64,000 nucleotides of DNA from Aristolochia californica (GCA_029961685.1 JARWKL010000002.1:24706908-24770907); one strand, 5' to 3'. Shown: positions 15,122 to 28,233, numbered from the stretch's first letter. A program made the numbers and translations. Notes: a model not told the origin generated them from the letters alone.

Positions 15122-17045
15122 TGGCATTTTTAACCGAGTGTTGACTCCCAAACCATAAGTCATTTCTAACAAAAATTATAGCCATTGTACATCATTAATC
15201 GATCAAAACATTTACGATGATCTATGATTGTTAGGTCAGCTTTTTGTAAATAGGCAAAAAGTGGGTTGTTTGGCTCTGGTAAATTTCCCATCGCACGTTA
15301 ACTTGAGAATTTAATTTTTTCTACTCGAAATATTTGGATCATTAGGTCAATTGCATCTTCAACATGTTTTAGGCATGCATATCCTTATTTAAAACATGTT
15401 AGGATAAATTACAAATCTCTTTCTTATAAAATTCTACCAAGCTATTAGGGGTTGTACTAGTGGAATTTCCCAAACATGGATAACAAAACTTTGGTGTTCA
15501 TTTTCAGTGCGTGAAATAATTTTCTTCACTTACATTTATTATAGTTTTCAATTTTTTCCATACATAAACTCTAAAATTTTCATTTTGTTGTGAACTATTT
15601 GCCCTATCTTTTTGTTTATGAGAAAAATGGAAGAGTGAAAACTCAAATTGGATTTAAAAAAAATTGAACTTCCAAAATGGAAATGCACAAATGCTGAGAG
15701 AGATAATTCCATAAAGTATCTGTGATTTTTAAAGATCGTAAACTCTTTTAGTTTTTTATATATTAGGTTTTGCAATCATCGAAAAAGGGGGTGCGAGGCA
15801 TTTTTAACTAAGTGTTGACTCCCTAACCATAAGTCATTTCTAACAACAATTATAGCCGTTACACATCATTAATCGATAAAAAAATTTATGATGATCTATG
15901 ATTGTCTGGTCCACTTTTTTTAAATAGGCAAAATTGGGTTGTTTGACTCTGGTAAATATCCCACCGCACGTGAACTTGAGAATTTATTTTTTTCTTCTCC
16001 TTGAAATTTTAGGATCATTAGGTCATTTGTATATTCAACATGTTACACGCATGTATATCCATTTTTAAAACATGTTACAATCAATTAGAAGTCTCTTTCT
16101 TATAAAATTCCACCATGTTATTAGGGGTTGTACCTGTGGAATTTCCCAAACATGGATAACAAAACTTTGGTGTTCATTTTTAGAGCATGAAATAATTTTT
16201 CTTCACTTACAATTATTTACGTTTTTAATTTTTCCATACATAAACTCTAAAGTTTTCATTTTGTTATGATCTTTTTGCCTTATCTTTTTGTTTACGAGAA
16301 AAATGGGAGAGCGAAAACTCAAGTTTGGATTTGAAAAAAAATTGAACATCCAAAATGGAAAATCACAAATGCTGAGAGAGATAATTCGAAAAAACATCTG
16401 TGACTTTAAAGTATTGTAAACTCTTTTAGTTTTTAATATATTTGGTTTTGCAATCATCGGAAAAGGGGGGCGAGGAATTTTTAACTAAGTGTTGACTCCC
16501 AAACCATAAGTCATTTCACACAAAAATTATAGGTGTTACACATCATTAATTGATCAAAATATTTACGATGATCTATGATTGTTTGGTCTGCTTTTTGTAA
16601 AAAGGCAAAAAGTGGGTTGTTTGGCTCTTGTAAATATCCCACCGCATGATGACATGAAAATTTATTTTTCTCTACTCGAAATTTTTGGATCATTAGGTCG
16701 TTTGCATCTTCAACATGTTTCAGACATGCATATCCATTTTTAAAACATGTTAGGATCAATTAGAAATCACTTTCTTATAAAATTCCACCAAGCTATTAGG
16801 GTTGTACGAGTGGAATTTCCAGAACAAGCATAACAAAACTTTGGTGTTCATTTTTAGTGCATGAAATAATTTTCTTCACTTACATTTATTATAGTATTCA
16901 ATTTTTTTGCATATATAAACTCTAAAATTTTCATCTTGTTGTGATCTATTTGCTTTATCTTTTTCTTTACGAGAAAATGGGAGAGTGAATACTCAAGTTT
17001 GGATTTGAAACAAAATTGAACATCCAAAATGGTAATGCACAATTG

Positions 17046-17343
17046 CTGAGAGAGATAATTTCAAAAAGTATCTGTGATTTTTGAGAATTGAAAACTCTTT
17101 TAGTTTTTTATATATTAGGTTTTGAAATCGTCGAAAAAGGGGGGCGAGGCATTTATAACTGAGTGTTGACTCCCAAACCATAAGTCATTTATAACTGAGA
17201 GAGATAATTGCAAAAAGTATCTTTGATTTTTAAGGATTGAAAACTCTCTTAGTTTTTTATATATTATGTTTTGCAATCGTTAGAAAAGGGGGGCGAGGCA
17301 TTTATAACTGTGTTGACTCCCAAACCATAAGTCGTTTCTAACA
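17046..17343 (+). repeat. Local tandem duplication inside a monomer, about 149 bp
   Basis: The segment from 'ctgagagagataatt' through the G-run to 'gactcccaaaccataag' occurs twice in direct succession, at about 17046-17194 and 17195-17343. The copies differ at several positions (for example 'agtatctgtg' versus 'agtatctttg', and 'cgtcgaaaaa' versus 'cgttagaaaa'), so the duplication is not very recent. It lengthens this monomer to about 820 bp. A comparable event with other endpoints lies at 39670-39966, also spanning the G-run. Confidence 0.85.
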
Positions 17344-18334
17344 AAAATTATAGCCGTTACACATCGTTAACTGAGTATAACTGATTGTTAGGTTCACTTT
17401 TTTGTAAATAGGTTAAAAGTGGGTCGTTTGGCTCTTGAAAACATCCCACCGCATGTTAACTTGAGAATTTAATTTTTTCTAATCAAAATTTTTCGATCAT
17501 TAGGACATTTGCATCTTCAACATGTTTCAGGCATGCATATCCTTCTTTAAAACATAGGATCATTTAGAAATCTCTTTCTTATAAAATTCCACCAAGCTAT
17601 TAGGGGTTGTACTAGTGGAATTTCCCAACCATGGATAACAAATATTTGGTGTTCAATTTTTGTTTGTGAAATAATTTTCTTAGCTTACATTTATTATAGT
17701 TTTTAATTTTTTCCATTCATATACTCTAAAATTTTCATTTTGTTGTCATCTTTTTGCCTTATCTTTTTTTTTATGAGGAAAATGGGAGAGTAAAAACTCA
17801 AGTTTGGATTTGAAAGAAAATTGAACATCCAAAATCAAAAATCGCAAATGTTGAGAGAGATAATTTGAAAAAGCATCTATGATTTTTCATTATTGTACAC
17901 TCCTTTATTTTTTTATATATTAGGTTTTGCAATCATCGAAAAAGGGGGGCGAGGCATTTTTAACTAAGTGTTGACTCCCAAACCACAAGTCATTTCTAAC
18001 AAAAATTATAGGTGTTACACATCATTAATTGATCTAAACATTTACGATGATCTATGATTGTTTGGTCCGCTTTTTGTAAACGGAAAAAAGAGGGTTGTTG
18101 GTCTATGGTAAATTTCCCATCGCACGTTAACTTTAGAATTTATTTTTTTCAACTCCTTGAAATTTTTGGATCATTAGGTCATTTCCATCTTCAACATGTT
18201 TCAGGCTAGCATATCCATTTTTAAAACATGTGAGGATCAATTACAAATCTCTTTCTTATAAAATTCCACCTAGCTATTAGGGGTGTTACAAGTGGAATTT
18301 CCCAAACAAGGATAACAAAACTTTGTTGTTCATT

Positions 18335-18365
18335 TATAGTGCGTGAAATAAACTCTAAAATTTTC
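18335..18365 (+). repeat. Monomer with deletion of about 70 bp
   Basis: 'gtgcgtgaaata' is joined directly to 'aactctaaaattttc', omitting the 'ttcttcacttacatttatt' and 'tcaattttttgcatac' landmarks. The shared 'ata/aata' at the edges suggests a microhomology deletion. Confidence 0.7.
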
Positions 18366-18549
18366 ATTTTGTTGTGATCTTTTTGGCTTATCTTTTTGTT
18401 TACGAGAAAAATGGGAGAGTGAATACTCAAGTTTGTTTTGAAAAGGAATTAAACATCGAAAATGGAAATGTATAAATGCTGAGAGATACTTGCAAAAAGT
18501 ATCTGTGATTTTTAAGGATTGTAAACTCTTTTAGTTTTTTATATATTAA

Positions 18550-18575
18550 TTTTTGCAATCATAAGTCATTTCTAA
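18550..18575 (+). repeat. Monomer that has lost its G-run
   Basis: 'ttttgcaatcat' continues as 'aagtcatttctaac'. The whole segment with the G-run, 'gaggcatttttaactgag' and 'gttgactcccaaacc' (about 60-65 bp) is missing. This is one of the few monomers without the tract, the opposite outcome to expansion. Confidence 0.75.
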
Positions 18576-19369
18576 CAAAAATTAGAGCCGTTACACATCA
18601 CTAATCGATCAAAATAGTTACGATGATCTATAATAGTTAGGTCTGATTTTTTGTAAATAAGGAAAAAGCGGGTTGTTTGGCTCTAGAAAACATCCCACCG
18701 CACGTTAACTTGAGAATTTAATTTTTCTACCCAAAATTTTTGGATCATTAGGTCATTTGCATCTTCAACATGTTTCAGGCTTGCTTATCCATATTTAAAA
18801 CATGGGATAAATTAGAAATCTCTTTCTTATAAAATTCCAACAAGCTATTAGGGGTTGTACTAGTGGAATTTCCCAAACATAGATAAAAAAACTTTGGTGT
18901 TCATTTTTAGTGCGTGAATAATTTTCTTCACTTACATTTATTATAGTTTTCAATTTTTTGCATACATAAACTCTAAAATTTTTATTTTGTTGGGATCTTT
19001 TTGCCTTATCATTTTGTTTACGAGAAAAATGGGAGAATGAAAACTCAAGTTTGGATTTGAAAAAAAATTGAACATCCAAAATGGAAATGCACAAATCCCG
19101 AGAGAGATAATTCCAAAAAGTATATGTGATTCTTAAGGATTGTAAACTCTTTTACTTTTTTATATATTAGGTTTTGCAATCATCGAAAAAGGGGGGGTGA
19201 GGCATTTTTAACTGAGTGTTGACTCCCAAACCTTAAGTCATTTCTAACAAAAATTATGTGTTACACATCATTAATCGATCAAAACATTTATGATGATCTA
19301 TGATTGTTCGGTCCGCTTTTTATAAATTGGAAAAAAGTGGGTTGTTTGGTTCTGGTAAATATCCCACTG

Positions 19370-19448
19370 CACATTAACTTGAGAATTTAATTTTTTCTAC
19401 TGCTTGAAATTTTTGGACTAGGAAAAATTAAATTCTCAAGTTAATGTG
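19370..19448. repeat. Orientation-switch joint 1, near-palindromic
   Basis: The array changes direction here. The left arm 19370-19395 is a perfect inverted match to the right arm 19423-19448: 26 bp, starting 'cacattaacttgag' on the left and ending 'ctcaagttaatgtg' on the right. The 27-bp spacer holds 'ctgcttgaaatttttgga' from the forward side. The forward copy stops near 'tttttggac' and the reverse copy begins at 'taggaaaaatt'. Inverted similarity continues outward at about 90%, the level expected between two ordinary monomers of this array. Confidence 0.93.
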
Positions 19449-21234
19449 CGGTAGGATATTTACCAGAGCCAAACAACCCACTTTTTGCCTTTTTTCAAAA
19501 AGCGGACCTAACAATCATAGATTATCGTAAATGTTTTGATCGATTAATGATGTGTAACGGCTATAATTTTTTTAATAAATGACTTATGGTTTAGGAGTCA
19601 ACACACAGTTAAAAATGCCTCACCCTCCATTTTTCGAAGATTGCAAAACCTAATATATAAAAAATAAAAAGAGTTTACGATCCTTAAAAATAACAGATAC
19701 TTTTTGGAATTATCTCTCTCAGCATTTGAAAATTTCCATTTTGGATGTTCAATTGTTTTTCAAATCCAAAATTTAGTTTTCACTGTCCCATTTTTCTCTT
19801 AAACAAAAAGATAAGTAAAAAATTTCACAACAAAATAAAAATTTTAGAGTTTATGATTGCAAAAAAATTGAAAACATTAATAAATTTAAGTGAAGAAAAT
19901 TATTCAACACAGTAAAAATGAACACCAAAGTTATGTTATTCATGTTTGAGAAATTCCACCAGTTCAACCCCTAATAGCTTGGTGGAATTTTATAAGAAAG
20001 AGATTTCTAATTGATCTTAAGATTTTTTAAATTTTGATATGCATGCCTAAAACATGTTGAAGATGTAAATGACCTAATAATCCACAAATTTCAAGAAGTA
20101 GGAAAAATTAAATTCTCAAGTTAACGTGCGGTTGGATATTTACCAGAGTTAAACAACCCACATTTTGAATCTTAACAAAAAGTGGACTTAAAAGTCATAG
20201 ATCATAATAGATGTTTTGATAGATTAATGATGTGTAATGGCTATAATTTTTGTTAGAAATGACTTATGGTTTGGGAGTAAACACTCAGTTAAAAATGCAT
20301 CTCCCCCCTTTTCCTATAATTGCTAAACCTAATATATAAAAAAACTAAAAGAGTTTACGATCCTTAAAAATCACATATACTTTTTGGAATTAACTCTCTC
20401 AGCATTTGAGCATTTCGATTTTGGATGTTCAATTTTTTTTCAAATCCAAACTTGAGTTTTCATTCTCCCATTTATCTCGTAAACAAAAAGATAAGGCAAA
20501 TAGATCACAAGAAAAAGAAAATTTTAGAGTTTATGTATGCAAAAAATTGAAAACTATAATAAATGTAAGTGAAGAAAATTATTTCAGGCACTAAAATGAA
20601 CACCAAAGTTTTGTTATCAATGTTTGGGAAATTCCACCAGTGCAACCCCAAATAGCTATGTGGAATTTTATAAGAAAGAGATTTCTAATTGATCCTGACA
20701 TAAATATGGATATGCATGCCTGAAACATGTTGAAGATGCAAATGACCTAATGATCCAAAAATTTCAAGAAGTCTAAAAAATTAAATTCTCAAGTTAACGT
20801 GCGGTGGAATAATTACAAGAGCCAAACAACCCTCTTTTTGCCAATTTACAAAAAGCGGACCTAATTATCATAGATGATCATAAATATTTTGATATATTAA
20901 TGAAGTGTAATGGCTGTAATTTTTGTTAGAAATGAGTTACGGTTTGGGAGTCAACACTCAATTAAAAATGCCTCGCCCTCTTTTTTACCAATGATAGCAA
21001 AACCTAATATATATAAAAAAAGAGAGTTTACGAACCTTAAAAATCACAGATACTCTTTGGAATTATCTCTCTCAGCATTTGAGCATTTTCATTTTGGATG
21101 TTCAATTTTTTTTCAAATCAAAACTTGAATTTTCACTCTCCCACTTTACTTGTAAACAAAAAGATAAGTCAAAAATATCGCAACAAAATGAAAATTTTAG
21201 AGTTTATGTATGCAAACAATTGAAAACTATAATA

Positions 21235-21275
21235 AATTTAAGAAAAGAAAATTATTCAATCATAGATCATCTAAA
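21235..21275 (-). repeat. Hybrid monomer with a deletion of several hundred bp
   Basis: 'gaaaattattcaa' (hairpin-proximal phase) is fused directly to 'tcatagatcatctaaaatg' (the phase that normally lies several hundred bp further on, in the next monomer). The hairpin and the 'gcatgcatatcc' segment are missing. The material that follows belongs to a distinctive variant duplicated at 26021. Confidence 0.75.
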
Positions 21276-21365
21276 ATGTTTTGTTCGATTAATTATGTGT
21301 AATAGCTATATTTTTTTGTTAGAAATGACTTATGGTTTGGGAGTCAACACTCAGTTAAAAATGCC

Positions 21366-21400
<35 letters not shown>

Positions 21401-22130
21401 TTTCTGATTAGTATAAAACCTTATATGTTAAAAAATAAAAGAGTTTACGATCCTTAAAAATCACAGATACTTTTTGGAATTATCTCCCTCAGTATTTTTG
21501 CATTTCCGTTGATGTTCAATTTTTTTTCAAATCCAAACTTGAATTTTCACTCCCTTTTTTCTTGTAAAGAAAAAGATAAGGCAAACAGATTGCAACAAAG
21601 TGAAAAATTTAGATTTTATGTATGCAAAAAATTGAAAACTATAGTAAATGTAAGTGGAGAATATTATTTCGTTCTCTAAAAATGAACAACAAAATTTTGT
21701 TATCCACGTTTGGGAAATTCCACCAATTTACAACCTGTAATAGCTTGGTGGAATTTTATAAGAAAGAGATTTCTAACTGATCCTAACATGTCTTAAATAT
21801 GGATATGCATGCCCGAAACATGTTGAAGAAGCAAATGACCTAATGATCCCAAAATTTTAAGTTGGATGAAAAATTAAAATTCTCAAGTTACTGTGCGGTG
21901 GGATATTTACCAGAGCCTAACAACCCTCTTTTTGCCTATTAAAAAAAATGGACCTAACAGTCATAGATAATCATAAATATTTTGATTGATTAATCATGTG
22001 TAATAGCTATAATTTTTGTTAGAAATGATTTATGGTTTGGGAGTCAAAAGTCGGTTAAAAATTCCTCACCCCGCTTTTCCAATTATTTCAAACCTAATAT
22101 ATAAAAACTAAAAGAGTTTACAATCCTTAA
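21262..22130 (-). repeat. Variant monomer copy 1 (partner at 26021-26850)
   Basis: This stretch shares many private differences from the usual monomer with 26021-26850: 'catctaaaatgttttg', 'ctgattagtataaaacc', 'tccgttgatgtt', 'cttgtaaagaaaaag', 'caaacagattgcaac', 'gtaagtggagaatatt', 'acaacctgtaatagc' and 'gagtcaaaagtcgg'. The pair is about 4.75 kb apart in the same orientation, close to seven monomers, and differs mainly in C-run length. A third, more diverged relative lies near 31370-31860 (it shares 'acaacccgtaatagc'). Confidence 0.88.
21367..21400 (-). repeat. Expanded poly-C tract, 34 C (poly-G in monomer sense)
   Basis: This is the longest homopolymer in the window, at the invariant G-run phase of a reversed monomer. 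The near-identical sister monomer at 26131-26140 has only 10 C, so the tract changed by 24 bases after the two copies separated, while the flanks changed little. Confidence 0.88.
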
Positions 22131-24179
22131 AAATCACAGATACTTTTTGGAATTATCTCACTCAGCATTTGTGCATTTCTATTTTGGATGTTAAATTCTT
22201 TTTCAAATCCAAACTTGAGCTTTCACTCTCCCATTTTTTTGTAAACAAAAAGATAGAGCAAATTGATCACAACAAAATGAAAATTTTAGAGTTCATGTAT
22301 GCAAAAAATTGAAAACTATAATAAAAGTAAGTGATAAAAACTATTTCATGCACTAAAAATGAATACTAAAGTGTTGTTATCCTTGTTTGGGAAATTCCAC
22401 CTGTACACCCCCTAATTACTTGGTGGAATTTTATAAGAAAGATATTTCTAATTGATCCTAACATGTTTTAAATATGGATATGCATGCCTGAACCATGTTA
22501 ATGATGCAAATGACCTAATGATCAAAAAATTTCAAGGAGTAGGAAAAATTAAATTCACAAGTTAACGTCCGGTGGGATATTTACTCGAGCCAAACAACCC
22601 ACTTTTTGCCAATTAACAAAAAGTAGACTTAAAAATCATAGATCTTCATAAATGTTTTAATCGCTTAATTATGTGTAACGGCTATAATTTTTAAAAGAAA
22701 TGACTTATGGTTTCAGAGTCAACACTCAGTTAAAAATGACTCGATCCCCTTTTTTGATGATTGGAAAACCTAATATATTAAAAACTAAAAGAGTTTACGA
22801 TCCTTAAAAATAACAGACAATTTTTGGAATTATCTCTCTCAGCATTTGTGCATTTCCATTTTGGATGTTCAATTTTTTTTCAAATCCAAACTTGAGTTTT
22901 CACTCTACCATTTTTCTCGTAAACAAAAATATAAGGCAAATAGATCACAACAAAATGAAAATTTTAGAGTTTTTGTATGCAAAAAATTTAAAACAATAAT
23001 AAATGTAAATGAAAAAAATATTTGACGCACTAAAAATGAACACCAAAGTTTTGTTATCCATGTTTGGGAAATTCCACTTGTACAACCCCTAATTGCTTGG
23101 TGGACTTTTATAAGAAAGAGATTTCTACATGATCCTAACATGTTTTAAATATGGATATACAAGCCTGAAACATTTTGAAGATGCAAATAACCTAATGATC
23201 CAAAATTTTAAGGAGCAGGAAAAATTAGATTCTCAAGTTAACGTGCGGTGGGTATTTACCTGTGCCAAACAACCCACTTTTTGTCTATTAACCAAAAGCA
23301 GACCAAACAATCATAGATCATCATAAATGTTTTGATCGATTAATTATGTGTAATGACTATAATTTTTTTAGAAATGACTAATGGTTTGGGAGTCAACACT
23401 CAGTTAAAAATGTCTCGCCCCCCTTTTCTGATGATTACAAAATATAATATATAAAAAACTAAAGGAGTTTACGATCCTTGAAAATCACCTATACTTTTTG
23501 GAATTATCTCTCTCTGCATTTGTGCATATCCATTTTGGATGTTCAATTTTTTTTTCAAATCCAAACTTGAGTTTGCACTCTCCCTTTTTACTCGTAAACA
23601 AAAAGATAAGTCAAATAGATCACAACAAAATGAAAATTTTATTATTTATGTGTGAAAAAACTTGAAAACTATAATAAATGTAAGTGACAAAAATTATTTC
23701 GCGCACTAAAAATGAACACAAAAGTTTTGTTATCCATTTTTGGAAAATTCCACCAGTACAAACCAAAATAGCTTGGTGGATTTATAGAACAAAGAGATTT
23801 CCAATTGATTCTAACATATTTTAAATATGGATATGCATGCCTGAAACATGTTGAAGATGCAAATGACCTAATGATGCTAAAATTTTGAGTAGGAAAAATT
23901 TAATTCTGAAATTAACGTGCGGTAGGATATTTACTAGAGCCAAACAACCCACTTTTTTCCTATTTACAAAAAGCAGACCTAACAATCATAGATCATCATA
24001 AATGTTTTGACTGATAAATGACGTGTAATGGCTATAATTTTTGTTAGAAATGACTTATGGTTTGGGAGTCAACACTCGGTTAAAAATGCCTCCACCCCCC
24101 TTTTTTCGATGATTGAAAAACCTAATATATAAAAAACTAAAAGAGTTTACTATCCTTAAAAATCACAGATACTTTTTGG

Positions 24180-25100
24180 AAATATCTCTCTTCGCATTTG
24201 AGCATTTTGATTTTGGATGTTCAATTTTTTTTCAAATCCAAACTTGAGTTTTCACTCTCCCATTTTTCTAGTAAACAAAAAGATAAGGCAAATAGATCAC
24301 AAGAACTTGAAAATTTTAGAGTTTATGTATGTAAAAAAGGGAAAATTTTAACAAATGTAAATGAATAAAATTATTTTACGCACTAAAAATGAACACCAAA
24401 GTTTTGTTATGCATGTTTCTAAAATTCCGCCCCGAATAGCTTTGTGGAATTTTATAAGCAAGAGATTTCTAATTGATCCCAATATGTGTTAAATAAGGAT
24501 ATGCATATCTAAAACAAGTTGAAGATGCAAATAGCCTAATGATCAAAAAATTTCGAGGAGTAGGAAAAATTAAATTCTCAAGTTAACGTGCGGTGGGATA
24601 TTTACATGAGCCAAACAACCCACTTTTTGCCTTTTTTCGAAAAGTGAACCTAACAATCATACGTCATCGTAAATGTTTTGATTGATTAATGATGTGTAAT
24701 GGCTATAATTTTAGTTAGAAATGACTTATGGTTTGGGAGAACACTCGATGAAAAATGCCTCCCCCCCTTTTCCGATGATTGGAAAATCTAATGTATAAAA
24801 AACTAAAAGAGTTTAAAATACTTAAAAATCAAAGAAAATTTTTGGAATTATCTCTCTCAGCATTTGTACATTTCCATTTTGGATGTTCAAGTTTTTTCAA
24901 ATCCAAACTTGAGTTTTCACTCTCCCTTTTTTCTCGAAAACAAAAATATAAGGCAAGTAGATCACAACAAATTTAAAAGTTTATAATTTATGCATGAAAA
25001 ATATTGAATACTATAAAAAATGTAGGTAAATAAAATTATTTCACACTGTAAAAATGAACACCAAAGTTTTGTTATCCTTGTTTAGGAAATTCCAATAGCT
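24180..25100 (-). repeat. Higher-order repeat segment, copy 1 (partner at 30105-31050)
   Basis: This segment of more than one monomer is marked by 'gcatttgagcattttgat', 'gatcccaatatgtgttaaa', 'ctcgaaaacaaaaatataag', 'ggcaagtagatcac' and 'aaaagtttataattt'. The same private variants appear in the same order at 30105-31050, 5.9 kb downstream and in the same orientation, and inverted at about 45.8-46.7 kb and 53.9-54.7 kb. Shared order of rare variants is the signature of block amplification rather than single-unit turnover. Confidence 0.85.
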
Positions 25101-25428
25101 TGGTGGAAGTTTATAAGAAATAGATTTCTAATTGATCCTAACATGTTTTAAATATGGATATGCATGCTTGGAACAAGTTGAAGATGGAAATGTCCTAATG
25201 ATCCAAAAATTTCAAGGAGTACGAAAAATTAAATTCTCAAGTTAACATGCGGTGGGATATTTACCGGAGCCAAACAACCCACTTTTTGCCTATTTACAAA
25301 AAGCGAACCTAAATATCATAGATCATCGTAAATGTTTTGATCAATGAATGATGTGTAATGGCTATAATTTTTGTTAGAAATTCCTTATGGTTTTGGAGTC
25401 AACACTTAGTTAAAAATGTCGTCGTCCT

Positions 25429-25430
25429 CC

Positions 25431-25456
<26 letters not shown>
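25429..25456 (-). repeat. Expanded poly-C tract, 28 C
   Basis: An uninterrupted run of 28 C at the G-run phase of a reversed monomer, preceded by 'atgtcgtcgtcct', an unusual GTC-rich lead-in not seen in other units. Confidence 0.85.
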
Positions 25457-25463
<7 letters not shown>

Positions 25464-26020
25464 CGATTATTGCAAAACCTAATATATATAAAACAAAAAG
25501 AGTTTACAATCCTTAAAAATCACAAATAAAATTTTGAACTATCACTCTCAGCATTTGTGCATTTCCATTTTGGATGTTCAATTTTTTTTCAAATCCAAAC
25601 TTGAGTTTTCACTCTCCCATTTTTCTCGTAAACAAAAAGAGAAGGCAAATAGATCACAAAAAAATTAAAATTTTAGAGTTTATGTATGCAAAGAAGTGAA
25701 AACTATAATAAATGTGAGTGAAGAAAATTATTTCACGCACTAAAAATGAACACCAAAGTTTTGTTATCCAAGTTTGGGAAATTCCAATAGTACAACCCCT
25801 AATAGCTTGGCGGAATTTTATAAGAAAGAGATTTCTAATTGATCATAACATGTTTTAAATATGGATAAACATGCCTCAAACATGTTGAAGATGAAAATGA
25901 CCTAATGATCCAAAAATTTTAAAGAGTAGGAAATATTAAATTCTCAAATTATCGTGCGGTGGGATAATTACCAAAGCCAAACAACCATCTTTTTGCCAAT
26001 ATACAAAAGGCAGACCTAAC

Positions 26021-26850
26021 AATCATAGAGCATCTAAAATGTTTTGTTCGATTAATAATGTGTAATAGCTATATTTTTTTGTTAGAAATGACTTATGGTT
26101 TGGGAGTCAACACTCAGTTAAAAATGCCTTCCCCCCCCCCTTTTCTGATTAGTATAAAACCTTATATATAAAAAAATAAAAGAGTTTACAATCCTTAAAA
26201 ATCACAGATACTTTTTGGAATTATCTCCCTCAGTATTTTTGCATTTCCGTTGATGTTGAATTTTTTTTCAAATCCAAACTTGAATTTTCACTCTCCCATT
26301 TTTCTTGTAAAGAAAAAGATAAGGCAAACAGATTGCAACAAAGTGAAAATTTTAGATTTTATGTATGCAAAAAATTGAAAACTATAGTAAATGTAAGTGG
26401 AGAATATTATTTCATTCTCTAAAAATGAACACCAAAATTTTGTTATCCACGTACGGGAAATTCCATCAATACAACCTGTAATAGCTTGGTGGAATTTTAT
26501 AAGAAAGAGATTTCTAACTGATCCTAACATGTCTTAAATATGGATATGCATGCCCGAAACATGTTGAAGAAGCAAATGACCTAATGATTCCAAAATTTTA
26601 AGCTGTATGAAAAATTAAAATTCTCAAGTTATTATGCGGTGGGATATTTACCAGAGCCTAACAACCCTCTTTTTGCCTATTAAAAAAAATGGACCTAACA
26701 GTCATAGATAATCATAAATATTTTGATTGATTAATCATGTGTAATAGCTATAATTTTTGTTAGAAATGATTTATGGTTTGGGAGTCAAAAGTCGGTTAAA
26801 AATTCCTCACCCCCCTTTTTCGATTATTTCAAACCTAATATATAAAAACT
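26021..26850 (-). repeat. Variant monomer copy 2 (partner at 21262-22130)
   Basis: This is the downstream member of the duplicated variant pair. It carries the same private changes, with a C-run of 10. The similarity falls to the ordinary monomer-to-monomer level beyond about 26.9 kb, so the duplicated tract is only slightly longer than one monomer. Confidence 0.88.
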
Positions 26851-27134
26851 AAAAGAGTTTACAATCCTTAAAAATCACAGATACTTTTTGGAATTATCTC
26901 TCTCAGCATTTGTGCATTTCCATTTTGGATGTTCAATTTTTTTTAAAATCCAAACTTGAGTTTTCACTGTCCCATTTTTCTCGTAAAAAAAAAAAGTAAG
27001 GCGAATAGATCACAACAAAATGAAAATTTTAGAGTTTATGTATGCAAAAAGTTGAAATCTAAAATAAATGTAAGTGAAGAAAATTATTTGGTGCACTAAA
27101 AATAGACACCAAAGTTTTATTATCCTTGTTTGGG

Positions 27135-27174
27135 AAATTCCACCAGTACAACCCCTAATAGCTTGGTGGAATTT
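27135..27174. repeat. Representative conserved monomer hairpin
   Basis: AAATTCCACCA at 27135-27145 pairs perfectly with TGGTGGAATTT at 27164-27174 around an 18-nt loop ('gtacaacccctaatagct'). A second perfect example is 35626-35636 with 35655-35665. Most monomers in all blocks keep this inverted repeat with at most a few mismatches, and the loop sequence is also largely shared. It could form a cruciform or be a symmetric protein-binding site; the sequence does not say which. Confidence 0.85.
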
Positions 27175-28233
27175 TATAAGAAAGAGATTTCTAATTGATC
27201 CTAACATGTTTTAAATAAGGAAATGCATGCCTGAAACAGGTTGATGATGCAAATGACCTAATGACCCAAAAATTTTGAGTAGGAAAAATTTAATTCTCAA
27301 GTTAACGTGCAGTTGGGTATTTACCTGAGCCAAACAACCTACTTTTGCCTATTTAAAAAAAGCGGACCTAACAATCATAGATCATCATAAATGTTTTGAT
27401 CGATTAATGATGTGTAATGGTTTTAAATTTTGTGAGAAATGACTTATGGTTTGGGAGTCAACACTTAGTTAAAAATGCCTCGCCCCCCCTTTTCCAATGA
27501 GTACAAAACCTAATAACCTAAAAGAAAAGAGTTTACGATCCCTAAGAATCACAGATACTTTTTGGAATTATCTCTCTCAGCATTTGTGCATTTCAATTTT
27601 GGATCAATTTTTTTTCAAATCCAAACTTGAGTTTTCACTCTCCCATTTTTCTCGTAAACAAAAAGATAAGGCAAAAAGATCGCAACAAATTGAAAATTTT
27701 AGAGTTTATGTATGCAAAGAATTGAAAACTATAATAAATGTAAGTGAAGAAAATTATTTCATACATTAAAAATGAACACCAAAGTTTTGTTACCCATGTA
27801 TTGGAAATTCCACTAGTACAACCCCTAGTAGCTTGGTGGAATTTTATAAGAAAGAGATTTCTAATTGATCCTAACTTGTTTTAAATATGGATAAGCATGC
27901 CTGGACCATGTTCAAGAAGCAAATGACCTAATGATCCAAAAATTTTGAGTACGAAAAATTATATTCTCAAGTTAATGTGCGGTGGGATATTTACCAGTGC
28001 CAAATAACCCTCTTTTTGCCTATTTACAAAAAGCGGACCTAACAATCATAGATCATCGTAAATATTTTGATTGCTTAATGATGTGTAATAGTAATAATTT
28101 TTTTAGAAATTACTTATGGTTTAGGAGTCAACACTCGTTTTAAAAATGCCTCGCCCCCTTTTATATAAAAAACAAGAAGAGTTTAAAATTCTTAAAATTA
28201 GTAGATACTTTTTGGAATTATCTCTCTCAGAAT

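Larger units (their letters stand above)
1..19417 (+). repeat. Satellite array block 1, forward orientation
   Basis: This is a continuous head-to-tail array of an AT-rich monomer of about 675 bp, some 28-29 units. Landmarks return in fixed order in every unit: 'ggatcaattagaaatctc', the hairpin 'attccaccaagctattagg', 'aacaaaactttggtgttc', 'tgaaaactcaagtttgga', 'gctgagagagataattcc', a G-run, 'gttgactcccaaaccataag', 'gatctatgattgttaggtc' and 'cacgttaacttgagaattt'. The landmark 'gttgactcccaaacc' and close variants recur near 1727, 2339, 5023, 6384, 7061, 9790 and 11816. I define this orientation as forward. Monomers differ from one another by roughly 10-15% by eye plus small indels. Nothing inserted or gene-like is visible in the block. 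The open frames in it come from the monomer itself and occur at the same phase in unit after unit. I recognise no described satellite family. Confidence 0.97.

Noticed and set aside
21079..21411. Frame of 110 codons ending in a proline run
   Set aside because: The proline run is the expanded poly-C tract read in frame; the rest is the common satellite frame.
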